The notes under the pieces were generated by a model. That model ran no database searches, was not told the origin of the DNA, and worked only from the letters and a program-made list of their open reading frames with translations. Shown here one piece after another: positions 32,385 to 42,518 of a DNA stretch of 64,000 bases. Position 1 is the first letter of the stretch, and each line of letters starts with the position of its first letter. A program made the position numbers and the translations under genes. The DNA is from Raffaelea ambrosiae (taxonomy: Eukaryota; Ascomycota; Sordariomycetes; Ophiostomatales; Ophiostomataceae). The stretch covers positions 1,054,001 to 1,118,000 of the forward strand of contig PCDI01000010.1 in the NCBI GenBank assembly GCA_002778195.1, in the 5' to 3' direction.

Positions 32385-33194
32385 ATGGCGGAAGACCCCG
32401 AGCTCTTTTGCCTGGAGCTGAATCCCGACGCCGACACCACCATCGTGCTCATCCACGGCCTTCTCTCGTCGCGCCTCGAATGGGACCATGTCACCCCCCA
32501 TCTGGCCGGCTACCACCTGCTCGTCGTCGATGCCCCCGGCCACTCAAATTCGGCCCACATCCTGCCCGCGCGCATTCCGTACGGCGCCGACCGCGTGGCC
32601 GACCTCATCCGCCGGCACGCCCACGGCGGCTGTGCTCATGTCGTCGGGCTGTCCATGGGCGGCTTCATCGCCCTCGACGTGGCCCGGCGGTACCCGGAGC
32701 GGGTGCGGTCGGTGTGGGCCACGGGAGCCCTGCCCTTCGCGGGCCTGCAGCGGTTCCTGGCCGGCCACGCCCGCGTGATCTGGGGCTTCATGTGGGCACT
32801 GGACCTCTTGCCGGACGGCGTCTATTGGTGGCTCGCCGGCCGCGTCGGGCTGCAGCGGCACGACGCCCTGCGGGCCGAAATGCGGCGCAACCGGCGGTGG
32901 ACGGTGGTCCGCGACGTCTACGCGAGCATCCTCGCGGACGTCGGCTGGGACGACATGCGCGCCATCAACGAGGTGCGGGCGCTGGCCGTGGCTGGCGGCC
33001 GGCAGGATCCCATCGGGCCGCTGCGCAAAGTCGGGGCCATCTGGAAGGAGAACGGGCACCCGGAGCGCAAGGCTGTGGTGGTCCGGAAGGCCGTCCACGC
33101 ATGGGACCTGCAGTTTCCGGAGCTGTTTGCCGAGGGTGTCAAGGCATGGGTAGAGGGGAGGCAGCTGCCCGTGGAATTTGAAGAGATGACTTGA
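32385..33194 (+). CDS. Alpha/beta-hydrolase fold protein
   Basis: Single-exon gene for a 269-aa cytosolic hydrolase (esterase, lactonase or C-C hydrolase type). Landmarks are the oxyanion motif LIHGLLSS at 22-28, VVDAPGHSNS (the GxD/PGHG-like strand-4 loop), and the nucleophile elbow VVGLSMGG with Ser90. An acid candidate is the Asp in AVAGGRQDPIGP and the catalytic His is in VRKAVHAWDLQFP near residue 236. A CAP region rich in Trp/Leu/Arg lies between. The start ATG 32385 has a GCCATGG context; the frame is open upstream but lacks conserved sequence. A relic of a different alpha/beta hydrolase lies just downstream on the other strand. Confidence 0.85.
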   Translation: MAEDPELFCLELNPDADTTIVLIHGLLSSRLEWDHVTPHLAGYHLLVVDAPGHSNSAHILPARIPYGADRVADLIRRHAHGGCAHVVGLSMGGFIALDVARRYPERVRSVWATGALPFAGLQRFLAGHARVIWGFMWALDLLPDGVYWWLAGRVGLQRHDALRAEMRRNRRWTVVRDVYASILADVGWDDMRAINEVRALAVAGGRQDPIGPLRKVGAIWKENGHPERKAVVVRKAVHAWDLQFPELFAEGVKAWVEGRQLPVEFEEMT

Positions 33195-33319
33195 TGGATC
33201 GCCAACTACTGTGGAGTGACGAGTCTGGGTTATCGTATATAGCTTGCCGTTGCTACTGTGCTTTCCGTAGGTGCTACAATCGATCCAACCAATGGCTCCA
33301 CTGATTGGTGCTCTGATAG

Positions 33320-33661
33320 CTATAGCAAAAACGCATCATACGTGCCAGTGGTGTAATCATAAGGGTCCACGACGCCATCCAGACCCATGCGCTTCACACG
33401 GCCGGGAAACACGAAGGCAAATGTATGTCCGAGAACGGTCCCGTATGAAAAGCCCAAATAGTGAATCCTGGGTAATTCGTAGTCTTCTCTTTCGCGGAGG
33501 ACTTGCTGCGTATCCATGTTGCTCATGCGGAGATGTCGCGTTCTGAGTCTACGCGGCCCACAATCTCAGCCATGTCCCGTGCTGCTGGTGCCGTGGGGTA
33601 GAACGGCCGAAAGTCGTCCGGCGAGTAGAGAGTTCCGTGTGCCTTTATGGCTGTCGAGATC
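33320..33661 (-). pseudogene. Decayed Tap-like serine hydrolase fragment
   Basis: Two adjacent frames together encode a recognisable piece of a fungal Tap-like/prolyl-aminopeptidase-type hydrolase. The first frame (about 33661-33526) includes TLYSPDDFRPFYPTA and AARDMAEIV. After a shift near 33526 the second gives RIHYLGFSYGTVLGHTFAF, with the nucleophile elbow GFSYGT, then VKRMGLDGVVDPYDY. The second frame ends in a stop soon after, and a stop lies upstream of the first. The N-terminal and C-terminal TAP domains are missing. There is no splice arrangement that would join the frames, so I call it a broken remnant. It cannot make an active enzyme. Confidence 0.7.
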
Positions 33662-34854
33662 TCTCACACATATGGCTAGAGGCAGATCTCTGAATCTCTA
33701 TTCTGAACTGAATTGGTCATTCATTTCACGCCACTTCGACTTTACCACCCGGAACTTGTTTCCATCCGTCTGTCTTGTCGAATATGAGCCGGTTCGAAGC
33801 TACCTACTCTACCTCGTCCACAAGTCTCCCTCTGTTCGGACGGCAATCACCAGCATAGGTGCCAACGACATGTGTCATTTAAAAGATGTCTCTGAGCCAA
33901 GTTCAGTCCCCGAATGGCAACTGTATTCCCACTCGGATCGGAAATTTCAGGAATGCCATCCCGTAAATAGTCATGTGCGAATGAAATTATAAATCAAAAG
34001 GACATCCAAAATGTCATCAGTACCGGAGGCCCTCAAGCGTGAAATTTGCACATTGGTCCTGAAAATGTGGTTAACTTTAGGGAGGAGTCTGAACATGCAC
34101 GCTTCGATGCTGTCGATTCCAGATATCTTACATCACCTTCCCGAGAATGTTGATAGCACCGGGGGGGGTGGACTATTATACGTATACATTTTCACGGGGG
34201 CCCAAGGTGTGCTGCACCCCAACACGCCCATGGAAGACCCCTGTTACTCTTCGTTTTATCTCCGAGTTGGCAAACAAGAATCTGCGAACGCTGCGCACCC
34301 GAAGCCACTCGTCTATCCTGCTGTGCAGGCCTTGGCGGCCCGTCCGCGCCTCTTAGCGGCCGGCTTGGCAATGTTGATTCTCTGCAAGCACCACTACCCA
34401 AGACGCCTACAGAGTCCCGTCTCATGTCCCATCCGTCAGAGAAAATGGCTTTTGCTTGGGCATCTTGCGCATACCGTGCTCGTACGTGTTGATCGTTCAG
34501 ACTTTCGAAATATGCGTAAGCCTTTAAGTCCGGGAGTTTCCTAGTATGGTAATCTATTCCAATGTCCATTTGTACCAATACGGCAATCAGTCCGAGGAAG
34601 TCCGAGTAACTGCCCAAATCGGACGCCAGCATCATAGTTCAAGGACACCTGGGCGAAATACACAGTGACATTTGGAGCCGCATTGGAGGCAATGGTATAG
34701 CACCGGGTTTTGCAGTAAAACCGATCCGAGTGACTTGATATATTACAATCGGAACAGCCTCGGGACTGGCTTTTTTGTTGTTCAGCCAAGACGCTAGCCA
34801 TACGTTGACAGCAACACACATCTGCCAAGCCAGTCATCTATCGAATCCTCGCCC
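33662..34854. other. Spacer, possibly more decayed sequence
   Basis: About 1.2 kb. Minus-strand frames near 34192-34837 have some coding-like character but no family I can name; they may belong to the decayed hydrolase region. The last 50 bp form the leader of the SnoaL-like gene. Nothing else is supported. Confidence 0.35.
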
Positions 34855-35331
34855 ATGGAACACCCCATCAGCCTCTCTGGGCTCACGCCTCGCGAGGCCG
34901 TGGCCGACGCCCTGCAGCGCGCCGTCACCGCGCTCGACGAGAATGACCACGCCCTCTTCGAGTCGGCTTTTGTCCAGGACGAGAACACGGCGTTTGTCCT
35001 CGGCGACAAGACAGTCCAAGGCTGGAAGGCCGTCGACGAGTACATGACGTCGAACATCTTCACCATCAGCACGACGCACTTTGTCAGCGGCCTCCGCGTC
35101 CATCTCCAGAGCGACACCACTGCCTCGATGACGGCTCACGCCCAGGCCTTCCACTACCCGCCAGCGGAAGCCTTCCAGGCCGACAACCAGAACCGGCCTT
35201 TTGTGTCGGCCGGCATTTACTACGTCGATCTGGTCAAGGACAGCCGCGATGGGCTGTGGAAGATGACCAAATGGACGCTCAACCTCAAGTGGGTCCAGGG
35301 CGATGCAGCACGGGTGTTTGGTCCAAACTGA
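34855..35331 (+). CDS. SnoaL-like / NTF2-fold protein
   Basis: Single-exon gene for a 158-aa protein of the SnoaL-like superfamily. The N-terminal helix pair (TPREAVADALQRAVTALDENDHALFESAF) is followed by the strand-rich part FVLGDKTVQGWKAVDEYM, THFVSGLRVHL, ASMTAHAQAFHY, FVSAGIYYVDLVKD and GLWKMTKWTLNLKWVQGD. This order matches fungal SnoaL_4-type proteins related to scytalone dehydratase and polyketide cyclases. Length and organisation are normal for the family. No signal peptide is visible. These proteins serve as small isomerases, dehydratases or hydrolases, and the role here cannot be deduced. It is unrelated in position to the SnoaL domain of the FMO fusion at 17319. Confidence 0.82.
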   Translation: MEHPISLSGLTPREAVADALQRAVTALDENDHALFESAFVQDENTAFVLGDKTVQGWKAVDEYMTSNIFTISTTHFVSGLRVHLQSDTTASMTAHAQAFHYPPAEAFQADNQNRPFVSAGIYYVDLVKDSRDGLWKMTKWTLNLKWVQGDAARVFGPN

Positions 35332-36152
35332 AAAGGAGAAGGAACATGGAGGGGCTGGCGACAAGGCCACAGAAGATGGATTTGGCAGGCTATCTATCTG
35401 TATTGCAAAAAAATTGTGAAAGTTGCGAAAATTGCGACTCTTCCATTTGGGCTTGGATCATGGTCTGGATTCCCGCGCTTGAATACAAAGTCCTATGTAT
35501 CGAGTCGTGAGAAGCAACCATTTGTCGATTTGTCTAATTAGAGACGTGACTAGCTCACAACTTCCATGGAACGAAAGACCAATGCCCTTTAAGTAGCTTG
35601 AAGCCAATTGAACGAACGGTCGCCGCACTCTCACTCCCAGCCTGTGCGGGGAAGCAAAGAGAGGGACAACCAGCCTGGGTGCCCCGTCCGATCTTTTCTC
35701 TTTCTTTCCCGCCAATGCTACCTCGGTCAACTTCCGAGATCAATGCAACAGACAAAGTCTCCACTCCGGGTGCCTACCATATTTTTGTTGGACTCGATAT
35801 GCTTGTTTGCGGCACGGGGATACTAAAGGCCTTCATCGAAAGACTCTATTTCTTTCAAGCCCACCTCACGATCCTCCCCAAATCCCAACTCTTCTACCCC
35901 GACCAATACTGTCTCCCCACACCCCAGAAGCTCGGCGAAATCCCGAGGGCGGGGGGGAACATACGACGTTCTCTTCATGAAGCTATGGACTAGATGGACG
36001 CCCAGGCGGACTCTCTGCAGGACTCTTGGCGAGGAGTAGGCTGATATATTGCAGTATAAAGTGTCATTGCTCACGATGAGTGCCCCAAGAAGATTTGCAG
36101 TCCCTGCCGTTTCCTAGCAGCTTCCTTTGGACTCTCCTTCTCTGCAAAAACC
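35332..36152. promoter_or_regulatory. Spacer with promoter of the secreted amidohydrolase
   Basis: About 820 bp with no supported gene. A TATAAA at 36055-36060 lies 93 bp before the amidohydrolase start and is preceded by GATATATT. Confidence 0.45.
36055..36060 (+). promoter_or_regulatory. TATA box of amidohydrolase gene
   Basis: TATAAA, 93 bp upstream of the start codon at 36153, at a normal fungal distance. Confidence 0.5.
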
Positions 36153-37190
36153 ATGACTTCTTTCATCTCGCAGTGGCCGGTCAGCTTGGCCAAAGCCTGT
36201 CTACTCCTGGGTGCCGTGACGCCCGCAGTCACGGCTGCTGCTGTGGATGCCCACGGGACCAGGGGCACTGGCAGTCTCGGTGGCCTGGCCCGGATGCCGG
36301 ACGGAGCGTTTGACGCCCACTACCACATTGTCGACCCGTCCCGCTACCCGCTCGCGGCCGACGCCGCCTACACGCCGGGCAACTACAACGTCTGGGACAA
36401 TGTCTTGTTCGAGACCGCCCTCGGCGGCGGCGTGCCGGGCGTCGTCGCCCACAACGCCCTCATCCAGCCGTCCATCTACGGCACGGACAACGCGGCCCTG
36501 CTCGACGCCCTCGAGGCCTACAGCCCCCGCCGCTCGCGCGCCGTCGTCGCCATCGACCCAAACGCAACGTCCGCCGACCTCCTGCAGGAGTACCACCGCC
36601 TCGGCGTCCGCGGCGTCCGCGTCAACCTCAACCACGTGGCGACGCTGCCGTCCGCGGCCGAGTTCCAGGCGACGCTGCAGAGCTTTGCCGACGCCGTGCG
36701 CGGCCTGCCCGGGTGGTCGCTGCAGATGTACGTGCCGCTGACGCTGCTGGCGGAGGTGGAGGCGGTGTTTCCGACGCTGGGCCTGCCGGTGGTGTTTGAC
36801 CACTTGGGGCGGCCGGACCTGTCGAACGTGACCACGGGCGCCGCCTACGATCCGTACCACAGCATCCCCGGGTTCCCGTCGCTGGTCCGTCTGCTGCGCA
36901 ACGGCCAGACGTGGGTCAAGGTGTCGGCGCCGTACCGGCTGGCGGCGAGCTCGACGGACGGCAACGACAACAACAACCCACAGTACCCCGTGCTGGACCC
37001 GATCATCCGGGAGCTGTTCCGCCAGGCGCCGGACCGGCTGCTGTACGGGTCGGACTGGCCGCACACGCAGTTCGAGGGGCTGGACATCCGGCCGTGGACG
37101 GCGCACGTGCTGGATCTGACAGGGGGCAACACGAAGCTGAGGAACAATGTGTTCCGGGACAATGCCAAGGCACTGTTTGGTATGGAGTGA
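36153..37190 (+). CDS. Secreted amidohydrolase-2 family hydrolase (PDC/lactone hydrolase-like)
   Basis: Single-exon gene for a 345-aa metal-dependent TIM-barrel hydrolase. Residues 1 to about 28 look like a signal peptide (short polar start, hydrophobic LAKACLLLGAVTPAVTAAA), so the enzyme is probably secreted or in the secretory path. The mature part starts with the family motif GAFDAHYHIVDP (His56/His58), then RAVVAIDPNAT, GVRGVRVNLNH, LPVVFDHLGRPD and the late motif LLYGSDWPHTQFE. It ends NVFRDNAKALFGME. These match amidohydrolase-2 proteins such as 2-pyrone-4,6-dicarboxylate lactonase and fungal barrel lactonases. A secretion signal is unusual for the intracellular members, so an extracellular aromatic or lactone substrate is possible. 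Substrate unknown. Confidence 0.85.
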   Translation: MTSFISQWPVSLAKACLLLGAVTPAVTAAAVDAHGTRGTGSLGGLARMPDGAFDAHYHIVDPSRYPLAADAAYTPGNYNVWDNVLFETALGGGVPGVVAHNALIQPSIYGTDNAALLDALEAYSPRRSRAVVAIDPNATSADLLQEYHRLGVRGVRVNLNHVATLPSAAEFQATLQSFADAVRGLPGWSLQMYVPLTLLAEVEAVFPTLGLPVVFDHLGRPDLSNVTTGAAYDPYHSIPGFPSLVRLLRNGQTWVKVSAPYRLAASSTDGNDNNNPQYPVLDPIIRELFRQAPDRLLYGSDWPHTQFEGLDIRPWTAHVLDLTGGNTKLRNNVFRDNAKALFGME

Positions 37191-37403
37191 CGGCGTACAT
37201 ACATCCCCCAAAAGAAAAAAGAAAAATCACCAGAATCGTATGCCTCGAGTAGTTTAAAACTTTACAAAAAAGGAAGGGCAAACCCTATAATACTACATAG
37301 AAATAATGAAACCAAAACTTGTGAAATCCATGCAAAAAAGAAGACCGGGAAAAAAAAACCAGGCATACGGACATTGTCCACTATACAACCATAAAAAAAA
37401 ACC

Positions 37404-37475
37404 CGATCCAGGCAGGGATCGAACCTGCAATCTCTTGGTTCGTAGCCAAGCGCCTTGCCATTTGGCCACTGGACC
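37404..37475 (-). tRNA. tRNA-Arg (ACG)
   Basis: A 72-nt tRNA. Acceptor arms GGTCCAG/CTGGATC pair with one wobble. The A box is TGGCCAAATGG. Anticodon stem CTTGG/CCAAG encloses CTACGAA, giving ACG (Arg, CGT). The T-arm has GGTTCGATCCC. No intron. Sense-strand T-runs follow downstream for termination. Confidence 0.92.
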
Positions 37476-37648
37476 GTTTGTGGTGATGTGATTGGTTGTT
37501 GTAGAATCGCACTCGAATTAGAGCTTTTATTTAGACAGCAAAGATCGGGAGATGGCAGAGATCGCATATACCAGAGGGAAAAAACAAAAAAAAAAAAAAA
37601 AGGCGGCATCGTATTGAGTTTTCTTCTATTTCAAAATCCCGGACATTT

Positions 37649-38503
37649 CTACGGCCCAATCTCTGTGACTCGCCACAGTCTACCTGCCAGTTCCATCTCT
37701 TGGCCCAGCTTTCGGTTGTCCTCACATGCCCAGCGACACGGCAGAGGAAAGGTGCCCTCCATCTTTTCCTCTGTCTCGCGGATGTCGCGATTTTTACGGG
37801 TTTTGCTGTTTTCGCTGTTCTCGCCTTCTGTCCCGGTGTCCATTTTCCTCCCCGTTGCACTGCATGCATCTCTCGTCCACGCGCCGTCTTCTCCCTCTCG
37901 GCCCCTCCATCTCTCTAGCCAGAACTGCTCGGGGGTTTGCAGGACGCCCTGGCAATACGGCCCAATGCGGACAACCATTCCCTTCGCTTCCTCCTCGTCT
38001 CGCGCGGCCGTCTCCACCACAATGTACGGCCATCCCTTCACCTCCGGGTACACCCAAAACTCCTTGAACATTTGCACGCCCTTGCCATCCTTGACGTCCA
38101 GCACGCCCACCTCGAGAATCTCCCCGTTGGCCAGCAGCAGCATGTCGGCGCCGTCCGTCGAGCCGGTGGCGCCGCTGGAGTCGATGTGGTGGGTCCACGT
38201 CGAGTGGACGAGGCAGCCCGCGGGAGCGTCACGGTCCGGCCGCGCAGGAGTCGGAACAGCCGTGGAGGTCAGCACGCCCGAGGTGGCATAGACGTTGGGG
38301 CCCAGGTTGTAGGCGCTGGGCATGACCGTTTTGGCCGGGGAATGGGTTTCCCGGGGCACGCGAATGTCGACAAACTTGCCAGACGGCGCCGTCAGGGCGA
38401 TGACGGCGGACGTTTCGGTGGGCGGCGCATAGCCGAGGACGAAGCCGCGCCGAATCTCGACGAGCGGCCGTTGGAGCAGTTTGGAGGTGTACGCCATGGC
38501 CAT
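37649..38503 (-). CDS. HRI1-like protein
   Basis: Single-exon gene for a protein of about 284 aa. The N-terminal stretch LVEIRRGFVLGYAPPTET, then ALTAPSGKFVDIRVPRET, TWTHHIDSSGATGSTDGADM, GEILEVGVLDVKDGK and KEFWVYPEV resembles the HRI1 family, a small beta-barrel (lipocalin-like) protein known in yeast as an Hrr25-interacting protein. Later segments are YIVVETAARDEEEAKGMVVRIGPYCQGVLQ and a charged linker before RLWRVTEIGP. I start at the ATG 38503 (MAMAYTSKLL); ATGs at 38497 and 38593 are in frame alternatives. No signal or membrane segment. Assignment rests on pattern memory, not on a unique motif. It could also be an uncharacterised fungal lipocalin. Confidence 0.5.
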   Translation of the reverse strand: MAMAYTSKLLQRPLVEIRRGFVLGYAPPTETSAVIALTAPSGKFVDIRVPRETHSPAKTVMPSAYNLGPNVYATSGVLTSTAVPTPARPDRDAPAGCLVHSTWTHHIDSSGATGSTDGADMLLLANGEILEVGVLDVKDGKGVQMFKEFWVYPEVKGWPYIVVETAARDEEEAKGMVVRIGPYCQGVLQTPEQFWLERWRGREGEDGAWTRDACSATGRKMDTGTEGENSENSKTRKNRDIRETEEKMEGTFPLPCRWACEDNRKLGQEMELAGRLWRVTEIGP

Positions 38504-39000
38504 GACGTGTACACGATCGAGAAGATGGACAGCAGTGCATCCGAGTGAAATCTGAACGGGTGCAGCGAATCTGTGTCCAACCCGGGTTGACATTGTAGCT
38601 TTTTTTTCCATTTTCGCAGGCAAATGCAACGCTGCATGCCAATCAAGAGATAATCGCGGCCGGTCCGCGGAGTGCCGAGCGAACCCGATTGCATCGTAGC
38701 ATCCCGTATCTTTTTGGGCCGTCTTTGGGTAAGCGGGAACGTACTCGCATTTCAGAAGCTGGTGTATCGCACCTATCTTGCCCGACCAACCCCAGACTGT
38801 TGCTCGTGCTGCATGTCTCGTGTACGGTCGACTATCTCCCGGGACTATCTCGATGATGACCGTCTATCAGAGATGCCCTGTTGCATCTTTTGCATAAATG
38901 CCCCCCCCCGGGGCAGGACACTTTCCTGCTCTCGCATTTCTGCACGGAATGCGCATGCACTCTCTCTACCTCTATTTGCCCCCCCTCCATTCACCTCGCC
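38504..39000. other. Divergent promoter spacer, HRI1-like / APC permease
   Basis: About 500 bp between divergent starts, CT-rich immediately before 39001. No recognisable element or gene. Confidence 0.45.
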
Positions 39001-40883
39001 ATGCCCGACCGCACAGACATCAAAAGCAGCGCCCACGTGGCCGTCGCCCCCGGCTCGCCCGCAGGATCCCACACGGGGTCCTTGGCCAAAGCCGGGCAGG
39101 TGCTGCCCACAACCATGGACGACGAGCAGTTGTTTGCCCTGGGCTACGAGCAGCACATGAAGCGGGGGTTCAGCGCGTGGTCGATGACGGCGTTCTGTCT
39201 GACGGGGCTGGGGCTGCTGCCGTCGGTGGGCGGCACCATCTGGTACAGTCTGGGCTACCTGGGTCTGATGCCCATGACCTGGGGCTGGCTGGTGGCGTCC
39301 TTTTTCATCATGAGCATGGTGCTGTCGCTGGCGGAGCTGAGCTCGTCGATGCCGACGGCAGGCGGGCTGTAAGTGGAAAGAACCCGCACTGTGAACAAGA
39401 GAAAGAAGCCCAAATTTGCGTCGTACAGCCTCTCACCATGCAGATACTACTGGACCTTCAAGTGTGCACCGCCCCGGCTGAAGCGGATTGCGTGCTGGAT
39501 CACGGTACGAACACGCACCCGTTGACCATGTTCGTTGGAACAAGCGAGAACACGTTTGCTGACAAACAGGCGTGGAGCATGGTCATGTCGACCTCGCTGA
39601 GCGGCGCCTCCTTCTTCATGACCCAGGCAGACATGTTCCAGGCTCTGGTGGTCATGTTCCGGCCCGAGTTTGCGCCGACGGCCGGGCAGCTGTATCTTGT
39701 ACGTGGCCTAGAGAGAGCGGTTCTTGCCGGTATTGGCAACAGCTAACGTTGCTCAGATCTACCTTGCTTGTGTGGTTGGGTACGTTGGCTCCCACTCCAC
39801 CCTCCCGTTGATGTCCTGCATGTCCTGCTCTACTAATCCCCCACCCCCAGCTGCGCCTTCGTCATGGTCCTCCCCAGCAAAATCCTCGGCCGCATCAGCG
39901 CCGTCTTCGCCTGGCTCGGCACCCTGACGTTTTTCGTGATTCTCGTCGCCCTCCCCGTCTATGCCCACCATTCCGGCGCCCACAACACCGTCCACGACAT
40001 GTTCTTCAAGGTGGACAACCAGACCGACTTCAGCAACAAGGGCCTCGTCTTCCTGCTCACCTTCCTCGTCCCCTGCTGGTGCGTGTCCGGCTACGACTCC
40101 ACGGCCCACCTGGCCGAGGAAACCGAAAACGCCGCCGTCGTCGTGCCCCGCGCCATGTGGACGTCCTGCCTCTTTGTCGTCGTCCTCGGCTACGCCTTCA
40201 ACGCCGTCCTGGCCTACGCGGCGGTCGACATCGACGGCATCATGGGCTCGCCGCTCGGCCAGCCGCTGGCCGCCATCCTGGCGAGCGCCATGGGCCACGA
40301 GGACGCGAGCGGCCACGGCGGGGTCGTCCTGTGCCGCCTGCTGTGGGTGTGCACGGTGCTGTCGAATTTCGGCATCGTCTTTGTCATGAACACGGCGGGC
40401 ACGCGCATCTACTACGCGTATGCGCGCGACGGCGCGCTGCCGTGTGCGCGGTGGCTGAGCACGGTCAACGCGCACACGCGGACGCCGCTGAACGCGACGG
40501 TGGCGCTGTCGCTGGTGGTGGCGCTGATCGGGCTGATCTCGCTGGGGTCGTCGACGGCGCTGCAGGCGTTCTTTTCGGGGTCGTCGGTGACGGGGGCGGC
40601 GGCGTACCTGATGCCGGTGCTGATGCGGTGTCTGTACGAGGCGAACCCGGAGTACGTGCCGGGGCCGTACAGCCTGGGCCGGTATTCGCGGCCGGTCCGG
40701 TGGGTGGCCGTGGCCTGGACGGTGTTTACGCTCCCGCTGCTGGCGTTTCCGTCGACGGCGCACCCGACGGCGGACACGTTCAACTGGAGCGTCGTGTTTT
40801 ACGTGGGCATGGCGGCCATTGTCCTTCCCTGGTACTACTTCCGGGCACACAAGTGGTTTCAGGGACCAGGTGAGAGGAGGTAA
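39001..40883 (+). CDS. APC-superfamily amino acid / choline / GABA permease
   Basis: Predicted 537-aa plasma-membrane permease for an amino acid, GABA, choline or similar amine. Exons are 39001-39368, 39444-39504, 39570-39698, 39757-39779 and 39851-40883. Exon 4 has only 23 nt, yet splicing on both sides keeps phase and gives LIYLACVVGCAFVMVLPSK. The N-terminus ends FSAWSMTAFCLTGLGLLPS before segment 1; MPTAGGLYYWTFK is the conserved segment 2-3 region of this family. Later motifs are SGYDSTAHLAEETENAAVVVPRAM and NTAGTRIYYAYARDGALP. About 12 hydrophobic segments are visible. The regulator at 42519 and the dioxygenase at 41026 are nearby and could form a small nitrogen or metabolite module, which is inference. 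A donor-like GTGAGA near the stop means a different C-terminus is possible. Confidence 0.87.
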
Positions 40884-41025
40884 TACAGAATTATAGACAG
40901 AGTGAGAGAACGGACAGACGGACGGGCGAGCGAGAGAAGCAAAGACAGAAAAGGGTGGAAGACACTGCGAGCGAAGCGAGGAGAATAAATAATTATGTAC
41001 AATTCTAAAATCGAAAATCGAAATT

Positions 41026-42282
41026 CTACACGACATTCTCCACCAGCGGATCGCGCCACAGCGGCTTCTCAACGGCCCGCTTGAACTTGTCGCTGTAGCG
41101 GACGCCGGCGACGGCCTGGTCGTGGCTGGGCGGGGCCATGACGGGGGCGATGAAGGCGTCCCAGTTGGGGTCGAAGAAGAAGGGGACGGAGATGCGGAGG
41201 GAGTCGGACGTGTGGACGACGCGGTGGAGGGTGGATTTGTAGAGGCCGTTGGTCCAGGTGGACAGCATGTCGCCGATATTGCAGAGAAAGCAGTTCTGGA
41301 ATGGGGTAAGCGAGCGAGCAAAAGCGAGCGAAGCGAGGAAAGAAAAAGGAAGCAAAGAAAAAGACGAGCGAAGCGAGGAAAGAAAGAAAAGAAAAAGACG
41401 AGCGAAGCGAGGAAAAAAAGAAAACCAACCTCGATGGGATCGGCCCACACCCAGTGGCCATGCTTGTCCAGCACCTGCAGAGACTTCTTCGTCGAGTCGG
41501 TCAAGAGAAACGTCAAGAGGCCAAAGTCTAGAAACCCGTGTCAGTGTTTCGTTTCCGCGCTTCGCCCGTGTATACTTTCTTTCTTCTCTTCTTTTTCCTC
41601 GCTCCGCTGGTTCGTCTTCACCCCCTTCACCCCTTCACTCACCCGTATGCTCGCCAATGCCGGCCCGCATCTTCTCCTTCTCCGGCCGTCCCTCGTACCC
41701 GAGAATCCGCAGGTTCCAGAACGCCTGGTCGATCCGCTCCACAAAGATGGTCTCGTCCACGCCGAGACCCAGCGCCAGAGCCCGGATGACCGACACGCCC
41801 AGCGGTTCCAGCTGGCTGATGTAGGCGTCGGCCACGGCTTGGAAGTCGGCCGGCCGGTCCGGCCACTGGTTGGGGCCCATGCCGGTGGTGTACGCAGGCG
41901 TGGCGGCATCGGTGGTGTCGGTGGTGTCGGTAGCCTCGGCCACCTCGCGAAAGAAATCCACGGCCTCGTGCGTCCCCTTGTCGGCATGCTGCACCCGCAG
42001 CCAGCCCCGCGCGTTGTCGCCGCCCTCGCTCGTCTTGCGCAGCCGGATCCGCTGCTTGTCCGCGGGCGTGGCCGTCTCGAAAAACGTCCGGGCCTGGTCG
42101 AGCATGCGCTGCATCAGGCCGGCCGGGACGCCGTGGTTGGCGAGGTAGAAGAAGCCCACGTCGCGGCAGGCGGCATGCAGGGCGGCGGCGACCTGGGCGC
42201 GGTCCTCGGGCGTGGCGGCCGGGTCGAGGAACGGGCCAAAGTCGACGACGGGGATGACGGAGGGATCTTCGACAGAGTCCAT
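41026..42282 (-). CDS. 2-oxoglutarate/Fe(II)-dependent dioxygenase (isopenicillin-N-synthase-like)
   Basis: Predicted 335-aa cytosolic dioxygenase. Exons in transcription order are 42282-41643, 41527-41430 and 41295-41026. The DIOX_N part shows IPVVDFGPFLDP and DVGFFYLANHGVPAGLMQRMLDQARTFF. The catalytic facial triad is His212 and Asp214 in GEHTDFGLLTFL, formed across intron 1, and distal His270 in TLHRVVH. The 2-oxoglutarate-binding Arg280 lies in SLRISV. Length is normal for the family. The second intron uses a weak GTTGGT donor and consists of tandem pyrimidine/CGCTCG units (41296-41429); the first intron carries the same unit reversed. Such enzymes oxidise diverse metabolites. It lies between the permease and a Zn2Cys6 regulator, which suggests but does not prove a shared pathway. 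Confidence 0.87.
41296..41429 (-). repeat. Tandem-repeat intron in dioxygenase gene
   Basis: On the sense strand this 134-nt intron is about three units of T/C-rich sequence ending CCTCGCTTCGCTCG. The same motif, with small changes, forms an intron of the neighbouring regulator (42802-42941) and recurs near 40965 and in intron 1 of this gene (reversed). Confidence 0.8.
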
Positions 42283-42518
42283 GGGTGGGGGTGAAACGAA
42301 TCAGTTCTTCAAGTATGGGTGCAAAGATTCGTAAACGAATGCAAGAATTCGGGAGAATTTAAAGGGATTTCGTAAGAAGTAAGAATTTGTATAAGGAAAA
42401 TGAACACCGTTGATCACCCCATTTCCCTATACCTCCGAGGTTGAGCAAAAGTGATGCTCGGATCTTATCAAGATATCGTTGGCCGCGGGATGCCGCGGGA
42501 ACCCAGTTGTCCGCCTTA

